20,353 nucleotides of DNA from a virus, in the IMG/VR virus record IMGVR_UViG_3300035670_004517, positions 1 through 20,353 of that record. One strand, given 5' to 3'. Both the position numbers and the translations under genes were made by a program. Below, in pieces: positions 13,029 through 19,925 of this stretch. Under the pieces are notes generated by a model. It did not search any database. It had not been told where the DNA came from and saw nothing but the letters and a program-made list of their open reading frames with translations. Within the stretch, counting starts at the first letter, position 1; the number at the start of each line of letters is the position of its first letter.

Positions 13029-13606
13029 AACAGATCTTTATTAATATTGGTGCAGGATCTGGATCTGATATCAGAGGATTCGTGGATTTAAATCCAGATT
13101 ACGCAAATTGGGATTTGTTTGCATTCGAATGTAATCCTTCTTTGATAGAAAAAATTAGATCAGATTACCCGTTTGTAAATGTACAGCCTTATGCTGCCTC
13201 TACCGAGAATGGAATTTCTAAACTATTTTTAGGAAATAGTTATATTAATAGTTCGTTGATTTCTAATAAAATAAATGTATACGAAGATAAGTTTCTCGAG
13301 GTTAATACAATTGATATTAGTAAATGGATAATTGATAACTTTAGTAAGAACGATTATATTATTCTGACCTTGGATATAGAGGGTAAAGAATACGAAGTCC
13401 TTGAAAAGATGATGGAAGATAAATCGTTAGATTTAATAGATGAGTTATACGTAGAATTCCACGGTAAAAAAATCCCGGGTATTACCTCGGAATATGAAAA
13501 AAGCATTGTTGATTATTTAATCGGCCGATTTGGTGATAAAGTTTATATTTACGAATATCACAATAATGAGAAATTTATAGAACTTAACAAGGAAGCAGTG
13601 ATTTGA
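13025..13606 (+). CDS. FkbM-family methyltransferase
   Basis: A 193-residue methyltransferase of FkbM type. The glycine-rich SAM loop is NIGAGSGSD (7-15), the acidic residue in the second strand is E35 (AFECNPSL), and the hallmark LDIEGKEYEVLEKM (116-129) contains the D-x-E-G-x-E segment of the family. VNTIDISKWI (93-102) is the typical strand before it. FkbM proteins O-methylate sugars and polyketides and are common in surface glycan loci and in marine phages. The start is in an ATGA overlap. Its base use is markedly A+T-rich compared with the two glycosyltransferases after it, suggesting a different origin. Confidence 0.85.
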   Translation: MKQIFINIGAGSGSDIRGFVDLNPDYANWDLFAFECNPSLIEKIRSDYPFVNVQPYAASTENGISKLFLGNSYINSSLISNKINVYEDKFLEVNTIDISKWIIDNFSKNDYIILTLDIEGKEYEVLEKMMEDKSLDLIDELYVEFHGKKIPGITSEYEKSIVDYLIGRFGDKVYIYEYHNNEKFIELNKEAVI

Positions 13607-14295
13607 AAGTCTATGCTATTGTAGTTCCTGGTAATGAGATATCTGAATTAGGATTCCGGAACCTGAAACAATCCTCTGAGGAAGTTGGTAATGATTTTGA
13701 GATTCAAGCATATAAAGCAAGACCGCAATACGTTAACACTATTATGCTTGAGCGAGAACTCATGTGGAACTATCCCTGGAACCAACCCGTAAGGGATTTT
13801 GCTACAGGTCTATTGAAAACCCCGTATAAGACAGCAAATAAGATTTCCAGGATGAGTTGTGCTATTACCCATTATGAATTATGGGAAAGCTGTTACACCG
13901 AAAATGAAAACTATCTAATCCTAGAACACGATGCAATCTGGAAAAAGAAGTTAGAAGACTGGGTGTTCGACAATGAGAAATTTGATATAATTGGTATTAA
14001 CGATCCTCGTGGTGCTACACGAAAATCTTCGCTGTTCTACGAATTAGTTCAGAAGAAGGAAGATATGATCCAAAGACCGCCGGTGATCGATGAAGAGCAT
14101 ATCCCACAAGGCATCGCCGGAAATTCAGCATACATAATGAAACCATCGGGTGCAAAGAAGATGTTAGATCTTGTGGCACAATACGGACTTTGGCCCAACG
14201 ATGCTATCATGTGCCGACAACTTGTTCCTACCTTAGGCGTAACGAAAACCTTTTACACAGGAGTGCAGGGGTTACCCTCAACTACATCATTATGA
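13603..14295 (+). CDS. Glycosyltransferase family 25-like (first copy)
   Basis: A 230-residue GT25-like protein starting at TTG 13603, whose last two bases lie in the previous TGA; GGAAG lies about eight bases upstream. Family features include SCAITHYELWESC (85-97), the metal-binding-type ILEHDAI (106-112), GNSAYIMKPSGAKKML (173-188) and PNDAIM (198-203). Family 25 enzymes add galactose or glucose to lipopolysaccharide in bacteria or to collagen hydroxylysine in animals. Its likely role here is building the oligosaccharide made by this cassette. A 14-residue part of its end overlaps nothing; the next gene begins inside its stop (ATGA). The acceptor is unknown. Confidence 0.8.
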   Translation: MKVYAIVVPGNEISELGFRNLKQSSEEVGNDFEIQAYKARPQYVNTIMLERELMWNYPWNQPVRDFATGLLKTPYKTANKISRMSCAITHYELWESCYTENENYLILEHDAIWKKKLEDWVFDNEKFDIIGINDPRGATRKSSLFYELVQKKEDMIQRPPVIDEEHIPQGIAGNSAYIMKPSGAKKMLDLVAQYGLWPNDAIMCRQLVPTLGVTKTFYTGVQGLPSTTSL

Positions 14296-14957
14296 TCAGC
14301 AAAACACAATCCTATGTTATCACTATTATGACTAATGATAGATCCTGTACAGCAGCAAATCGTTGTATGGAATCTGCAAAGAAGTTCGGTATGGATTGCC
14401 ACATGTGGGCAGCTACTACCCCGGCTGATAATATCAAACTACTGTTTGATAAAGAAGGAATTGACCCTTCGAGATTTAATGAAAAGTATTCCCGTCTAGA
14501 AAACTGTATGTCTGCATTCTATTCACACTATTCACTTTGGAAGAAGTGCGTAGAACTCGGACACGAAATCACGATTTTCGAACATGATGCTGTTGTCACG
14601 GAGAATATTCCTGATTTTATTAACTTTAAGGGATGTGTCAACCTTGGTGCACCTTCATATGGTAAGTTTAAGACTCCTAAGAAACTGGGAGTAAATCCGC
14701 TTACTTCTAAGTCGTATCTCCCGGGCGCGCACGCGTATCGTATCACAGTCGCTGGCGCGAAGAAGTTTATTGAAGCTGCAAAGACGAAGGCAGAACCCAC
14801 TGACGTATTCATTCGTCTAGAGAATTTCCCGTGGTTAGAAGAATACTACCCTTGGCCGGTACAATGTAAAGACAGATTTACTACTATTCAGCACGAAGCC
14901 GGTTGTGCTGCAAAACATGGATATGACAAAGATTATGTGATTGAAAGGGATATCTGA
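14292..14957 (+). CDS. Glycosyltransferase family 25-like (second copy)
   Basis: A 221-residue protein related in plan to the gene before it: MSAFYSHYSLWKKCVELG (73-90), then TIFEHDAVV (94-102, with the E-H-D motif), then LPGAHAYRITVAGAKKFIEA (143-162) and PTDVFIRLEN (169-178). ATG 14292 overlaps the previous TGA; it has no good SD, so translation probably depends on reinitiation after the upstream gene. An in-frame upstream start at 14190 would overlap that gene deeply and is not favoured. The tandem GT25 pair may add two successive sugars or act on different acceptors. A short G+C-rich patch lies at 14721-14760. Confidence 0.78.
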   Translation: MISKTQSYVITIMTNDRSCTAANRCMESAKKFGMDCHMWAATTPADNIKLLFDKEGIDPSRFNEKYSRLENCMSAFYSHYSLWKKCVELGHEITIFEHDAVVTENIPDFINFKGCVNLGAPSYGKFKTPKKLGVNPLTSKSYLPGAHAYRITVAGAKKFIEAAKTKAEPTDVFIRLENFPWLEEYYPWPVQCKDRFTTIQHEAGCAAKHGYDKDYVIERDI

Positions 14958-15646
14958 TGAAAGCTGTTGTTTGTGTTCTATGGGGCGATAAGTTTTCTGT
15001 AGATTACGTCTACAATCTGAAAGCTATGGTCGAAAGAAATACCACTGTACCTTTCCGGTTTATATGCTATAGTGATAGAAACATCCCTGGTATCGAGACG
15101 GTAAGACTTAAACCTGGTTTTGAGGGATGGTGGAATAAACTACAGATGTTTGATCCGACTATGAAGGTAGGACACCACGTTCTTTATTTCGATCTGGATA
15201 CTGTTATTACCGGCAACATCGACTGGTTAGTTGGTTATGATACGTGGTTTATGGGGATTGAGGATGTAGGTGCAGTAAACCCATGGCAACCTCATTTGAA
15301 GAATGTATTGCAGACCGGTGTAATGACCTGGGACCACGAGGCAAATTCTCATATCTACCTTGACTTCGTTATGAACTACGATCGCATTAAAACCCAATTT
15401 AGAGGTGATGGTGAATATCTGAATACGAAGATTAATCCATATCATCGTAAACTTCTACAGCACGTATTTCCAGGTAAGTTGAAGTCTTACAAATATGATA
15501 TATATCCTGGACCGCCCAAGGACGAAGTATCGATCGTATGTTTCCACGGCCGGCCAAGTATTATCCAAGCTATGGAAGATACTATTACTACCCCAATTAA
15601 GACTTACGAACCACAAAAATGGATTAAGGACTACTGGTATCACTAA
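14957..15646 (+). CDS. GT-A glycosyltransferase with DLD motif
   Basis: A 229-residue protein that starts at the last base of the previous stop (TGATG). It shows an N-terminal VCVLWGDKFSVDYVYNL segment, a metal-binding D79-L-D81 in LYFDLDTVITG (76-86), an aromatic loop GWWNKLQMF (57-65) of the kind that stacks on donor or acceptor, FRGDGEYLN (148-156) and CFHGRPSI (195-202) with a late His. These are hallmarks of nucleotide-sugar-dependent GT-A enzymes. It is unlike the first GT in the cassette in detail, so the two may use different sugars. It overlaps the following gene by one base (TAATG). Confidence 0.78.
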   Translation: MKAVVCVLWGDKFSVDYVYNLKAMVERNTTVPFRFICYSDRNIPGIETVRLKPGFEGWWNKLQMFDPTMKVGHHVLYFDLDTVITGNIDWLVGYDTWFMGIEDVGAVNPWQPHLKNVLQTGVMTWDHEANSHIYLDFVMNYDRIKTQFRGDGEYLNTKINPYHRKLLQHVFPGKLKSYKYDIYPGPPKDEVSIVCFHGRPSIIQAMEDTITTPIKTYEPQKWIKDYWYH

Positions 15647-16239
15647 TGACGAGAGTTGTTCATGTAATAGGTAATGGTGACAACGCTTCGATGTATAAAC
15701 CATCGAAGGGGATTAAAGTCACGTGTAATTTACCTCCGTTTGCTATAGAGAATACCTATGCTACTTGCATCGTGGATTTCAAGATGATGAGAGCTATGAA
15801 TGAAGGCAGTGTGTTTCCGAAAGGCGACTGGATTCTAGGATTTAGACCTAAACACTTCCTTGAGATGAATCCTCATTTGCGTCTTAAATGGGCAAATCAT
15901 ATTAAAGAATTCTATACGGTGTTACCTTCGTACGTAAGTAACTATACTGATTTTAACTGTGGTCATATGGCTACACATTATGCAGCAAATAAGATTAAGG
16001 GAGATGAGATTCATCTTTATGGATTCGACTCAATGTTTGATACGAATCTAAGAAGCTGTACTGACTTCTATCTAGTTTCTGATCGTGGTGATACAAACAA
16101 TCACAGACTTGTAAATAACTGGAGACCGATCTGGTCACAGATGTTTGCTGAATTTCCAAAGACGAAATTTGTATTACATCATAAACATAGCAATATTAAA
16201 TTTCCTATTCCAGAAAATGTTGAGATTGTAAACAAATAA
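15646..16239 (+). CDS. Possible GT29/DUF115-like glycan-modifying protein
   Basis: A 197-residue protein with HVIGNGDNASMYKP (6-19), CNLPPFAI (27-34), IVDFKMMRAM (42-51), NCGHMATHYAA (104-114), LYGFDSMFD (124-132) and a late NHRLVNNWRPIW (152-163). The N-terminal G-N-G loop, the C-N strand, and the late G-x-D segment together recall sialyltransferase (GT29)-like and DUF115-like proteins from bacteria and phages. This is pattern recognition of moderate strength. In the cassette it would fit as another transferase acting on the same product. It overlaps its neighbours on both sides by one base. No evidence of a membrane segment. Confidence 0.6.
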   Translation: MTRVVHVIGNGDNASMYKPSKGIKVTCNLPPFAIENTYATCIVDFKMMRAMNEGSVFPKGDWILGFRPKHFLEMNPHLRLKWANHIKEFYTVLPSYVSNYTDFNCGHMATHYAANKIKGDEIHLYGFDSMFDTNLRSCTDFYLVSDRGDTNNHRLVNNWRPIWSQMFAEFPKTKFVLHHKHSNIKFPIPENVEIVNK

Positions 16240-17453
16240 TGTCCAAATATCTTATTTTTCCTTTTACCAACGGACCTGTTAACGAATTAACTTATATCGA
16301 TAAAACCGACAAACACCATGTGTATACAAAAAATGATGAGAAACTTTTAGATTACACATATTCCATAGCATTTACTTTGGGTTACAGCAACAAAGAGATT
16401 ATAGATGAAATTTGTAATGAATTGATGTCAGTTTCTAGATGCCAAACTCCGAGAGCTCAGACTACAGATAGTATAGAAGAGGTTTCTTCTTGGTTATGTG
16501 AAACTGGAGATTGGGCAGGATACGCGTGGTCTGTTACCGGAACTGGGGCAGTCGAGTGCGGAATTTCTATGAATGATAGGTATTGGAAAAACCTCGGTAA
16601 TTCAAAAAAGAAGAAAATAATATCCTTCTCTGGCACATGGCATGGTACTTCCTACCTAACAAAAAGTCTTGCAGTTCCTTTTTATAATAATTGGAATTCT
16701 GATAGATCTATTTACCTGAAGGGAGCTTCTTGGAGATTTGAACATGAAAGAGAAGAAGAGGAATCCAGAGTTTTAAGGGATGTGTTAGAAAATATAGACC
16801 GAAACCCGGATTCTATAGGAGCCATACTTTTCGACCCGGTACCTTGGTTTCAAACAAACCAATATAGCGAAAGATTTTGGAAAGAAATACGTTCTATATG
16901 CGATACTTATGATATCCTTATGATTGTAGACGACGTAGCCTGCGGTTTTGGTAAGATGGGAACCATACATACCCATAAAGCAAATGGTGGCGGAATCCAA
17001 TCTGATATTTCATGCCTGGGCAAAGCTATCACAGCAGGTCATGCACCCCTATCTGCAGCTGTATGCAATAAAAAAGTAAAAGACGTTATAGTGGATGGGT
17101 TTGATTACGGCCATACATATTGTCCGTATATGGGCGGCATCGGTGCTATGAAAGCAGTTAAGAGAATATATGAAAGAGATAAAATCTTAGATAATGTTCC
17201 TAAGATAAACGGTTGGTTAAATAATATGGGTGATTATTTCTTAAACCAAGGGCTAATCAGATCTTACAGGACTGCTGGAGTAATGATGAGTATGGACCTT
17301 ACTACTAAATTTCAAGGGAGATATCAGCATAAATTTGGTTTAAGTGGAAAATTAGCTGAGGTTCCCAATCTATTTCTTTGCGCTCCTTTGATCGCAGATG
17401 AAGCCTATATGGAAGAAATCACAGAGAAATTTTCTAATATTTTCTTACAATAG
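16239..17453 (+). CDS. Class III PLP aminotransferase (BioA/DAPA-aminotransferase-like)
   Basis: A 404-residue enzyme with complete class III aminotransferase features: GTGA (101-104) near the PLP phosphate, FSGTWHGTS (130-138), the pyridine-nitrogen Asp D231 in IVDDVACGFGKMG (229-241), the Schiff-base lysine K262 in CLGKAITAGHAPLSA (259-273), and HTYCPYMGG (292-300). The LGKAITAGxxPLSA segment is especially close to BioA, which makes 7,8-diaminopelargonate in biotin synthesis. The usual DEx motif reads DDV here. No other biotin gene is in the window. An amine-installing step for the glycan-type product is the contextual guess. It is A+T-rich. Its stop lies five bases before the next promoter -35, so it closes the cassette. 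Confidence 0.85.
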   Translation: MSKYLIFPFTNGPVNELTYIDKTDKHHVYTKNDEKLLDYTYSIAFTLGYSNKEIIDEICNELMSVSRCQTPRAQTTDSIEEVSSWLCETGDWAGYAWSVTGTGAVECGISMNDRYWKNLGNSKKKKIISFSGTWHGTSYLTKSLAVPFYNNWNSDRSIYLKGASWRFEHEREEEESRVLRDVLENIDRNPDSIGAILFDPVPWFQTNQYSERFWKEIRSICDTYDILMIVDDVACGFGKMGTIHTHKANGGGIQSDISCLGKAITAGHAPLSAAVCNKKVKDVIVDGFDYGHTYCPYMGGIGAMKAVKRIYERDKILDNVPKINGWLNNMGDYFLNQGLIRSYRTAGVMMSMDLTTKFQGRYQHKFGLSGKLAEVPNLFLCAPLIADEAYMEEITEKFSNIFLQ

Positions 17454-17457
17454 GGGG

Positions 17458-17486
17458 TTTACATCCTAGTTCTCCGTGTGTATAAT
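17458..17486 (+). promoter_or_regulatory. Sigma70-type promoter for the small-gene/tRNA unit
   Basis: GGGGG precedes TTTACA (17458-17463), a 17-base spacer follows and then a perfect TATAAT (17481-17486), continuing ATTAGAGTGATT. It begins four bases after the aminotransferase stop. From -10 to about +8 it matches the promoter at 7211-7239. It is expected to read the two small genes and probably the four tRNAs, since no terminator is seen between them. Confidence 0.82.
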
Positions 17487-17518
17487 ATTAGAGTGATTCA
17501 AAGGAGGGATACAATACT

Positions 17519-17761
17519 ATGATGTCTGACTTCGAAATGAGTGTTGCAGGTGAAGTTATGAACTTTGCCTTTGGTTATTTTACCGGTAAAAGTGAACTTA
17601 CCACTGAAGAAATGGTAAATACGTACTGGGATAACTACTTCAACTCATGTGAAATGAAGAACCCTGAAACTGGACTGGAAATGCCTCATGAAGAAACTTA
17701 CAACCACATCTTTTATTACCCTGGCAGTGATGTCGAGCTTGGCCGCACCGCTGTTGGCTGA
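17519..17761 (+). CDS. Small unknown protein overlapping the secreted protein gene
   Basis: An 80-residue frame from ATG 17519, preceded by AGGAGG (17502-17507). The strong SD right after the promoter argues that something is translated here. The product is acidic (EMVNTYWDNYFNSCEMKNPETG) with aromatic residues and no recognisable domain. Its last 74 bases are shared in another frame with the signal-peptide part of the next gene, so the C-terminal 24 residues (YNHIFYYPGSDVELGRTAVG) are constrained by that overlap. The alternative is that only the beginning is functional, as a leader for coupling. I do not recognise it. Confidence 0.6.
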   Translation: MMSDFEMSVAGEVMNFAFGYFTGKSELTTEEMVNTYWDNYFNSCEMKNPETGLEMPHEETYNHIFYYPGSDVELGRTAVG

Positions 17762-18167
17762 CACCAAGATTACTGGTAAAGTAAAAGATCAGTATGTCAC
17801 TATCTATGAACCCGTAGAGGTAGTGGATACTTTCTGTGACATTGTAAGTGTTCCTGTATATGAGACACGTCAGCGTGATGGAAATGCTGCTGGTGGTGCA
17901 TTGCTTGGTATGATTATTGGTGGCGCTACTGGTAAGGTAATTACTGGTAAGGATAACGGTGCCGCAGCTGGTGCAGTTATCGGTGGTATTATTGGTGCAG
18001 ATCAGGGTAACAAACCGAAGACCGAACAAGTGATCGTTGGTTACCGTGATGAGAAGCAGTGTTACGAGGAAGTCACATACCGCGATGAACCAAAAAAAGT
18101 TTATTCGCATTCCACTTTGGTGTTTACAACCGGCGGAAAAGAGTATAGTATAGACTTTGTCAAATAA
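17688..18167 (+). CDS. Secreted glycine-zipper (17-kDa surface antigen-like) protein
   Basis: A 159-residue exported protein. It begins with a signal peptide MKKLTTTSFITLAVMSSLAA and a likely signal peptidase I site after A24 (PLLA-DT). The mature part has a glycine-zipper two-helix segment at about 66-105 (AAGGALLGMIIGGATGK, then AAAGAVIGGIIGADQG), the plan of the Rickettsia 17-kDa antigen and related periplasmic or outer-membrane proteins. C50 and C125 could form a disulfide. There is no lipobox cysteine. Such a protein might act on the host envelope during infection. The start has only a weak SD-like GGAA and lies 74 bases inside the upstream gene, so coupled translation is likely. Confidence 0.8.
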   Translation: MKKLTTTSFITLAVMSSLAAPLLADTKITGKVKDQYVTIYEPVEVVDTFCDIVSVPVYETRQRDGNAAGGALLGMIIGGATGKVITGKDNGAAAGAVIGGIIGADQGNKPKTEQVIVGYRDEKQCYEEVTYRDEPKKVYSHSTLVFTTGGKEYSIDFVK

Positions 18168-18174
18168 GAGAATT

Positions 18175-18250
18175 GGTTCCGTAGCTCAGTGGATAGAGCA
18201 TCCGCCTTCTAAGCGGTAGGTCGAGGGTTCGAATCCTTCCGGGACCGCCA
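18175..18250 (+). tRNA. tRNA-Arg (anticodon TCT)
   Basis: A 76-base cloverleaf with the encoded CCA. The acceptor GGTTCCG (18175-18181) pairs with CGGGACC, the anticodon loop is CTTCTAA with TCT at positions 34-36, the T arm is GAGGG-TTCGAAT-CCTTC and the discriminator is G. The anticodon stem has a T-T mismatch at its outer end. It reads AGA codons, which are rare in many bacteria and common in this window, so it likely supports phage translation. Confidence 0.92.
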
Positions 18251-18255
18251 ATCTC

Positions 18256-18332
18256 GCCCCTGTAGGCCAATAGGTAGAGTCAGGAGACTTAAAATCTTCG
18301 TAGTGTCGGTTCGAGTCCGACTGGGGGCACCA
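18256..18332 (+). tRNA. tRNA with TAA anticodon (Leu by codon) but short variable loop
   Basis: A 77-base cloverleaf with CCA: acceptor GCCCCTG (18256-18262) with TGGGGGC, anticodon stem GGAGA/TCTTC around CTTAAAA (TAA at 34-36), T arm GTCGG-TTCGAGT-CCGAC and discriminator A. The variable region is only about five bases. Genuine leucine tRNAs normally have a long variable arm, so the anticodon and body do not match. The D arm is also poorly paired. Confidence 0.8.
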
Positions 18333-18341
18333 ATCAATTCT

Positions 18342-18433
18342 GGGAGTGAGACTGGGTAGTTAGAGAGGCCTTATAAGCCTTTTAGCGCCAGATTAGCGTT
18401 CTTGACAGGGTTCGAGTCCCTGCACTCCTACCA
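18342..18433 (+). tRNA. Class II-type tRNA with TAT anticodon (Ile by codon)
   Basis: A 92-base tRNA with CCA. The acceptor GGGAGTG (18342-18348) pairs with CACTCCT (one G-U), the anticodon stem GAGGC/GCCTT encloses CTTATAA with TAT at 34-36, and the T arm is CAGGG-TTCGAGT-CCCTG. A 24-base variable arm (18382-18405) forms a five-pair stem, AGCGC with GCGTT. Long arms belong to Leu, Ser and Tyr tRNAs, so a TAT anticodon is unexpected. The D stem is weak (two to three pairs), so the structure may be divergent. Confidence 0.75.
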
Positions 18434-18437
18434 ATTC

Positions 18438-18513
18438 GCTCCTGTAGCTCAGCGGTTAGAGCTGGGCGCTCATAACGCCTAGGTCCGGGGTTCGAATCCC
18501 TGCGGGAGCACCA
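18438..18513 (+). tRNA. tRNA with CAT anticodon (elongator Met, or Ile2)
   Basis: A 76-base cloverleaf with CCA: acceptor GCTCCTG (18438-18444) with CGGGAGC, anticodon stem GGGCG/CGCCT around CTCATAA (CAT), T arm CGGGG-TTCGAAT-CCCTG and discriminator A. The paired first base rules out an initiator. C4-G69 and C5-G68 are the pairs reported to let TilS choose tRNA-Ile2, so decoding of AUA after lysidine modification is possible. Confidence 0.9.
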
Positions 18514-18531
18514 ATATGAATGAGGTATACC

Positions 18532-19329
18532 ATGTTTAATCTTTTTAAGAAAAAAGTAGAAGAAAAAGAAGAAAAAGTCTTAGAGTTAGTTTGGGATAAG
18601 CCTCTTGAACATTGCCATGTTACTGTTAAACCAGCCCCACTGCAAAGAGAATGGATGGACGAAACACAAAGTAAGTACGCATATAGATGCTTACCTTTAA
18701 ATATTGCCAACCAACATGGTTGGGCAGTATATCCAAAAAGTGATCTTGTTGTTAGAGCTCATAGAGATGATAGAATCCATGGCGAAGATGTTGAAGTTAT
18801 TGTAGGTAATGAATCATTAGCAGTTTCCCATTTTGGATACGGTACTTTTACTATTGTTCTACCCTTTGTACCCAGACTTTCAAAAGGGTATAGTCTTTGG
18901 ATTGGTGGAGCACCAAACCATTTTATAAATGGAGCATCTCCCCTCACTGGAATTTATGAAGCTGATTGGGGACCTTTCTCTGCCACTATGAATTGGAAAA
19001 TAACTCGTAGAAACTTTAATATTCGATTTACCCCCAACGATCCTGTCTGTTTTATGTTTCCCATTTATAGGCCAGATATCGAAAAATTTAAAGTAAAAAA
19101 TTCTCTTTTGGATGACTACCATGATCAAGAATGGGTAAAAAACCACACGGAATGGAGAGACTCGAGAATAGATTTTGTAAAAAAACTGAGGGCAGGCGAT
19201 ACCGAAAAGGGCGAATGGCAAAGACATTATTTTCAAGGTAAATATGTTAACGGTGATAAGTGTCCGTTTACTGGGGACCTAAGACATCGAACGAAATTAG
19301 ACCTAGATGATCCGAGTAAAAATAAATGA
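18532..19329 (+). CDS. DUF6065-like protein
   Basis: A 265-residue protein begun at ATG 18532, six bases after GAGG (18522-18525). The first 18 residues are charged (MFNLFKKKVEEKEEKV). The body contains VKPAPLQREWMDETQSKYAY, then RCLPLNIANQHGW, then FGYGTFTIVLPF and later segments with WGPFSATMNW and a C-terminal GDKCPF. The R-x-W-M-D/YRCLPL-IAN-HGW pattern is one I recall for proteins annotated DUF6065, which occur in marine phages and in bacterial biosynthetic loci. It has no known activity. It is A+T-rich and directly coupled (ATGA) to a sulfotransferase gene, and begins 18 bases after the last tRNA. Confidence 0.75.
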   Translation: MFNLFKKKVEEKEEKVLELVWDKPLEHCHVTVKPAPLQREWMDETQSKYAYRCLPLNIANQHGWAVYPKSDLVVRAHRDDRIHGEDVEVIVGNESLAVSHFGYGTFTIVLPFVPRLSKGYSLWIGGAPNHFINGASPLTGIYEADWGPFSATMNWKITRRNFNIRFTPNDPVCFMFPIYRPDIEKFKVKNSLLDDYHDQEWVKNHTEWRDSRIDFVKKLRAGDTEKGEWQRHYFQGKYVNGDKCPFTGDLRHRTKLDLDDPSKNK

Positions 19330-19925
19330 TCTATAACGATAATTTTGCATATATTCATATTCCTAGAACTGCGGGACTATCCGTAAAAAATGCAATTAAA
19401 AATCGTCATAAAGACTCTATAACACCATATGAAGAAAATATAAACGGTTGGTTAAAAATGCACCAACCTTATTGGTATTGGGAAGAAATTATTCCAGAGT
19501 TAAAGGATCGTTGGGTATTCTCTACGGTCCGAAATCCTTATAAAAGAGCCGTAAGTCTATGGAAATACACGACTCAGGATATGCAAGAATATGCAAACTA
19601 TTTAAAAGGAGTTTCCTTTAAAAATTTCTGGGATCTAAATATTAAAGATATAGCACCACTTTTGAAATATAATATAAGATCTACTCAATGTGAATTTCTT
19701 TCTAGTATAGAAGGTGATATGGTACCGAATATTTTTAGAATTGAAGATCAACTCGACGGTATCGAGAAAAATTTAGAGATTAATATCAATCAAAAATTAA
19801 ACATGGCTAGGACCTATAACTATAAAACCTACTATAATAAAGAATCCCTAGAACTTATAAATGATATTTTTGAGGAAGACTTTCTTCAATTTGGATATGA
19901 CAGGAAAACATATGATACCTTCTAA
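19326..19925 (+). CDS. Sulfotransferase-family protein (second copy)
   Basis: A 199-residue protein with the PAPS-binding loop HIPRTAGLS (11-19) and the 3'-phosphate-binding FSTVRNPYKRAVSLW (65-79). The loop lysine seen in the first copy (K11) is Arg14 here, which is common in the Sulfotransfer_2-type phage proteins. The rest is A+T-rich and divergent from the first copy, so this is not a recent duplication. It starts in an ATGA overlap with the DUF6065-like gene, and the acyl carrier protein begins inside its end. Sulfation of a product held on, or made with, that carrier is an attractive inference but not shown. Confidence 0.8.
   Translation: MIYNDNFAYIHIPRTAGLSVKNAIKNRHKDSITPYEENINGWLKMHQPYWYWEEIIPELKDRWVFSTVRNPYKRAVSLWKYTTQDMQEYANYLKGVSFKNFWDLNIKDIAPLLKYNIRSTQCEFLSSIEGDMVPNIFRIEDQLDGIEKNLEININQKLNMARTYNYKTYYNKESLELINDIFEEDFLQFGYDRKTYDTF

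Noticed and set aside
11010-17453. Glycosyltransferases as a T4-type DNA glucosylation system
   Set aside because: No dCMP hydroxymethylase or similar base-modifying gene is in the window and the enzymes do not resemble T4 Agt or Bgt; it cannot be excluded without the rest of the genome.
17640-18110. 156-codon minus-strand frame opposite the glycine-zipper gene
   Set aside because: Low-complexity Thr/Ile/Asn product that mirrors the Gly/Ala repeats of the real gene; no initiation signals.
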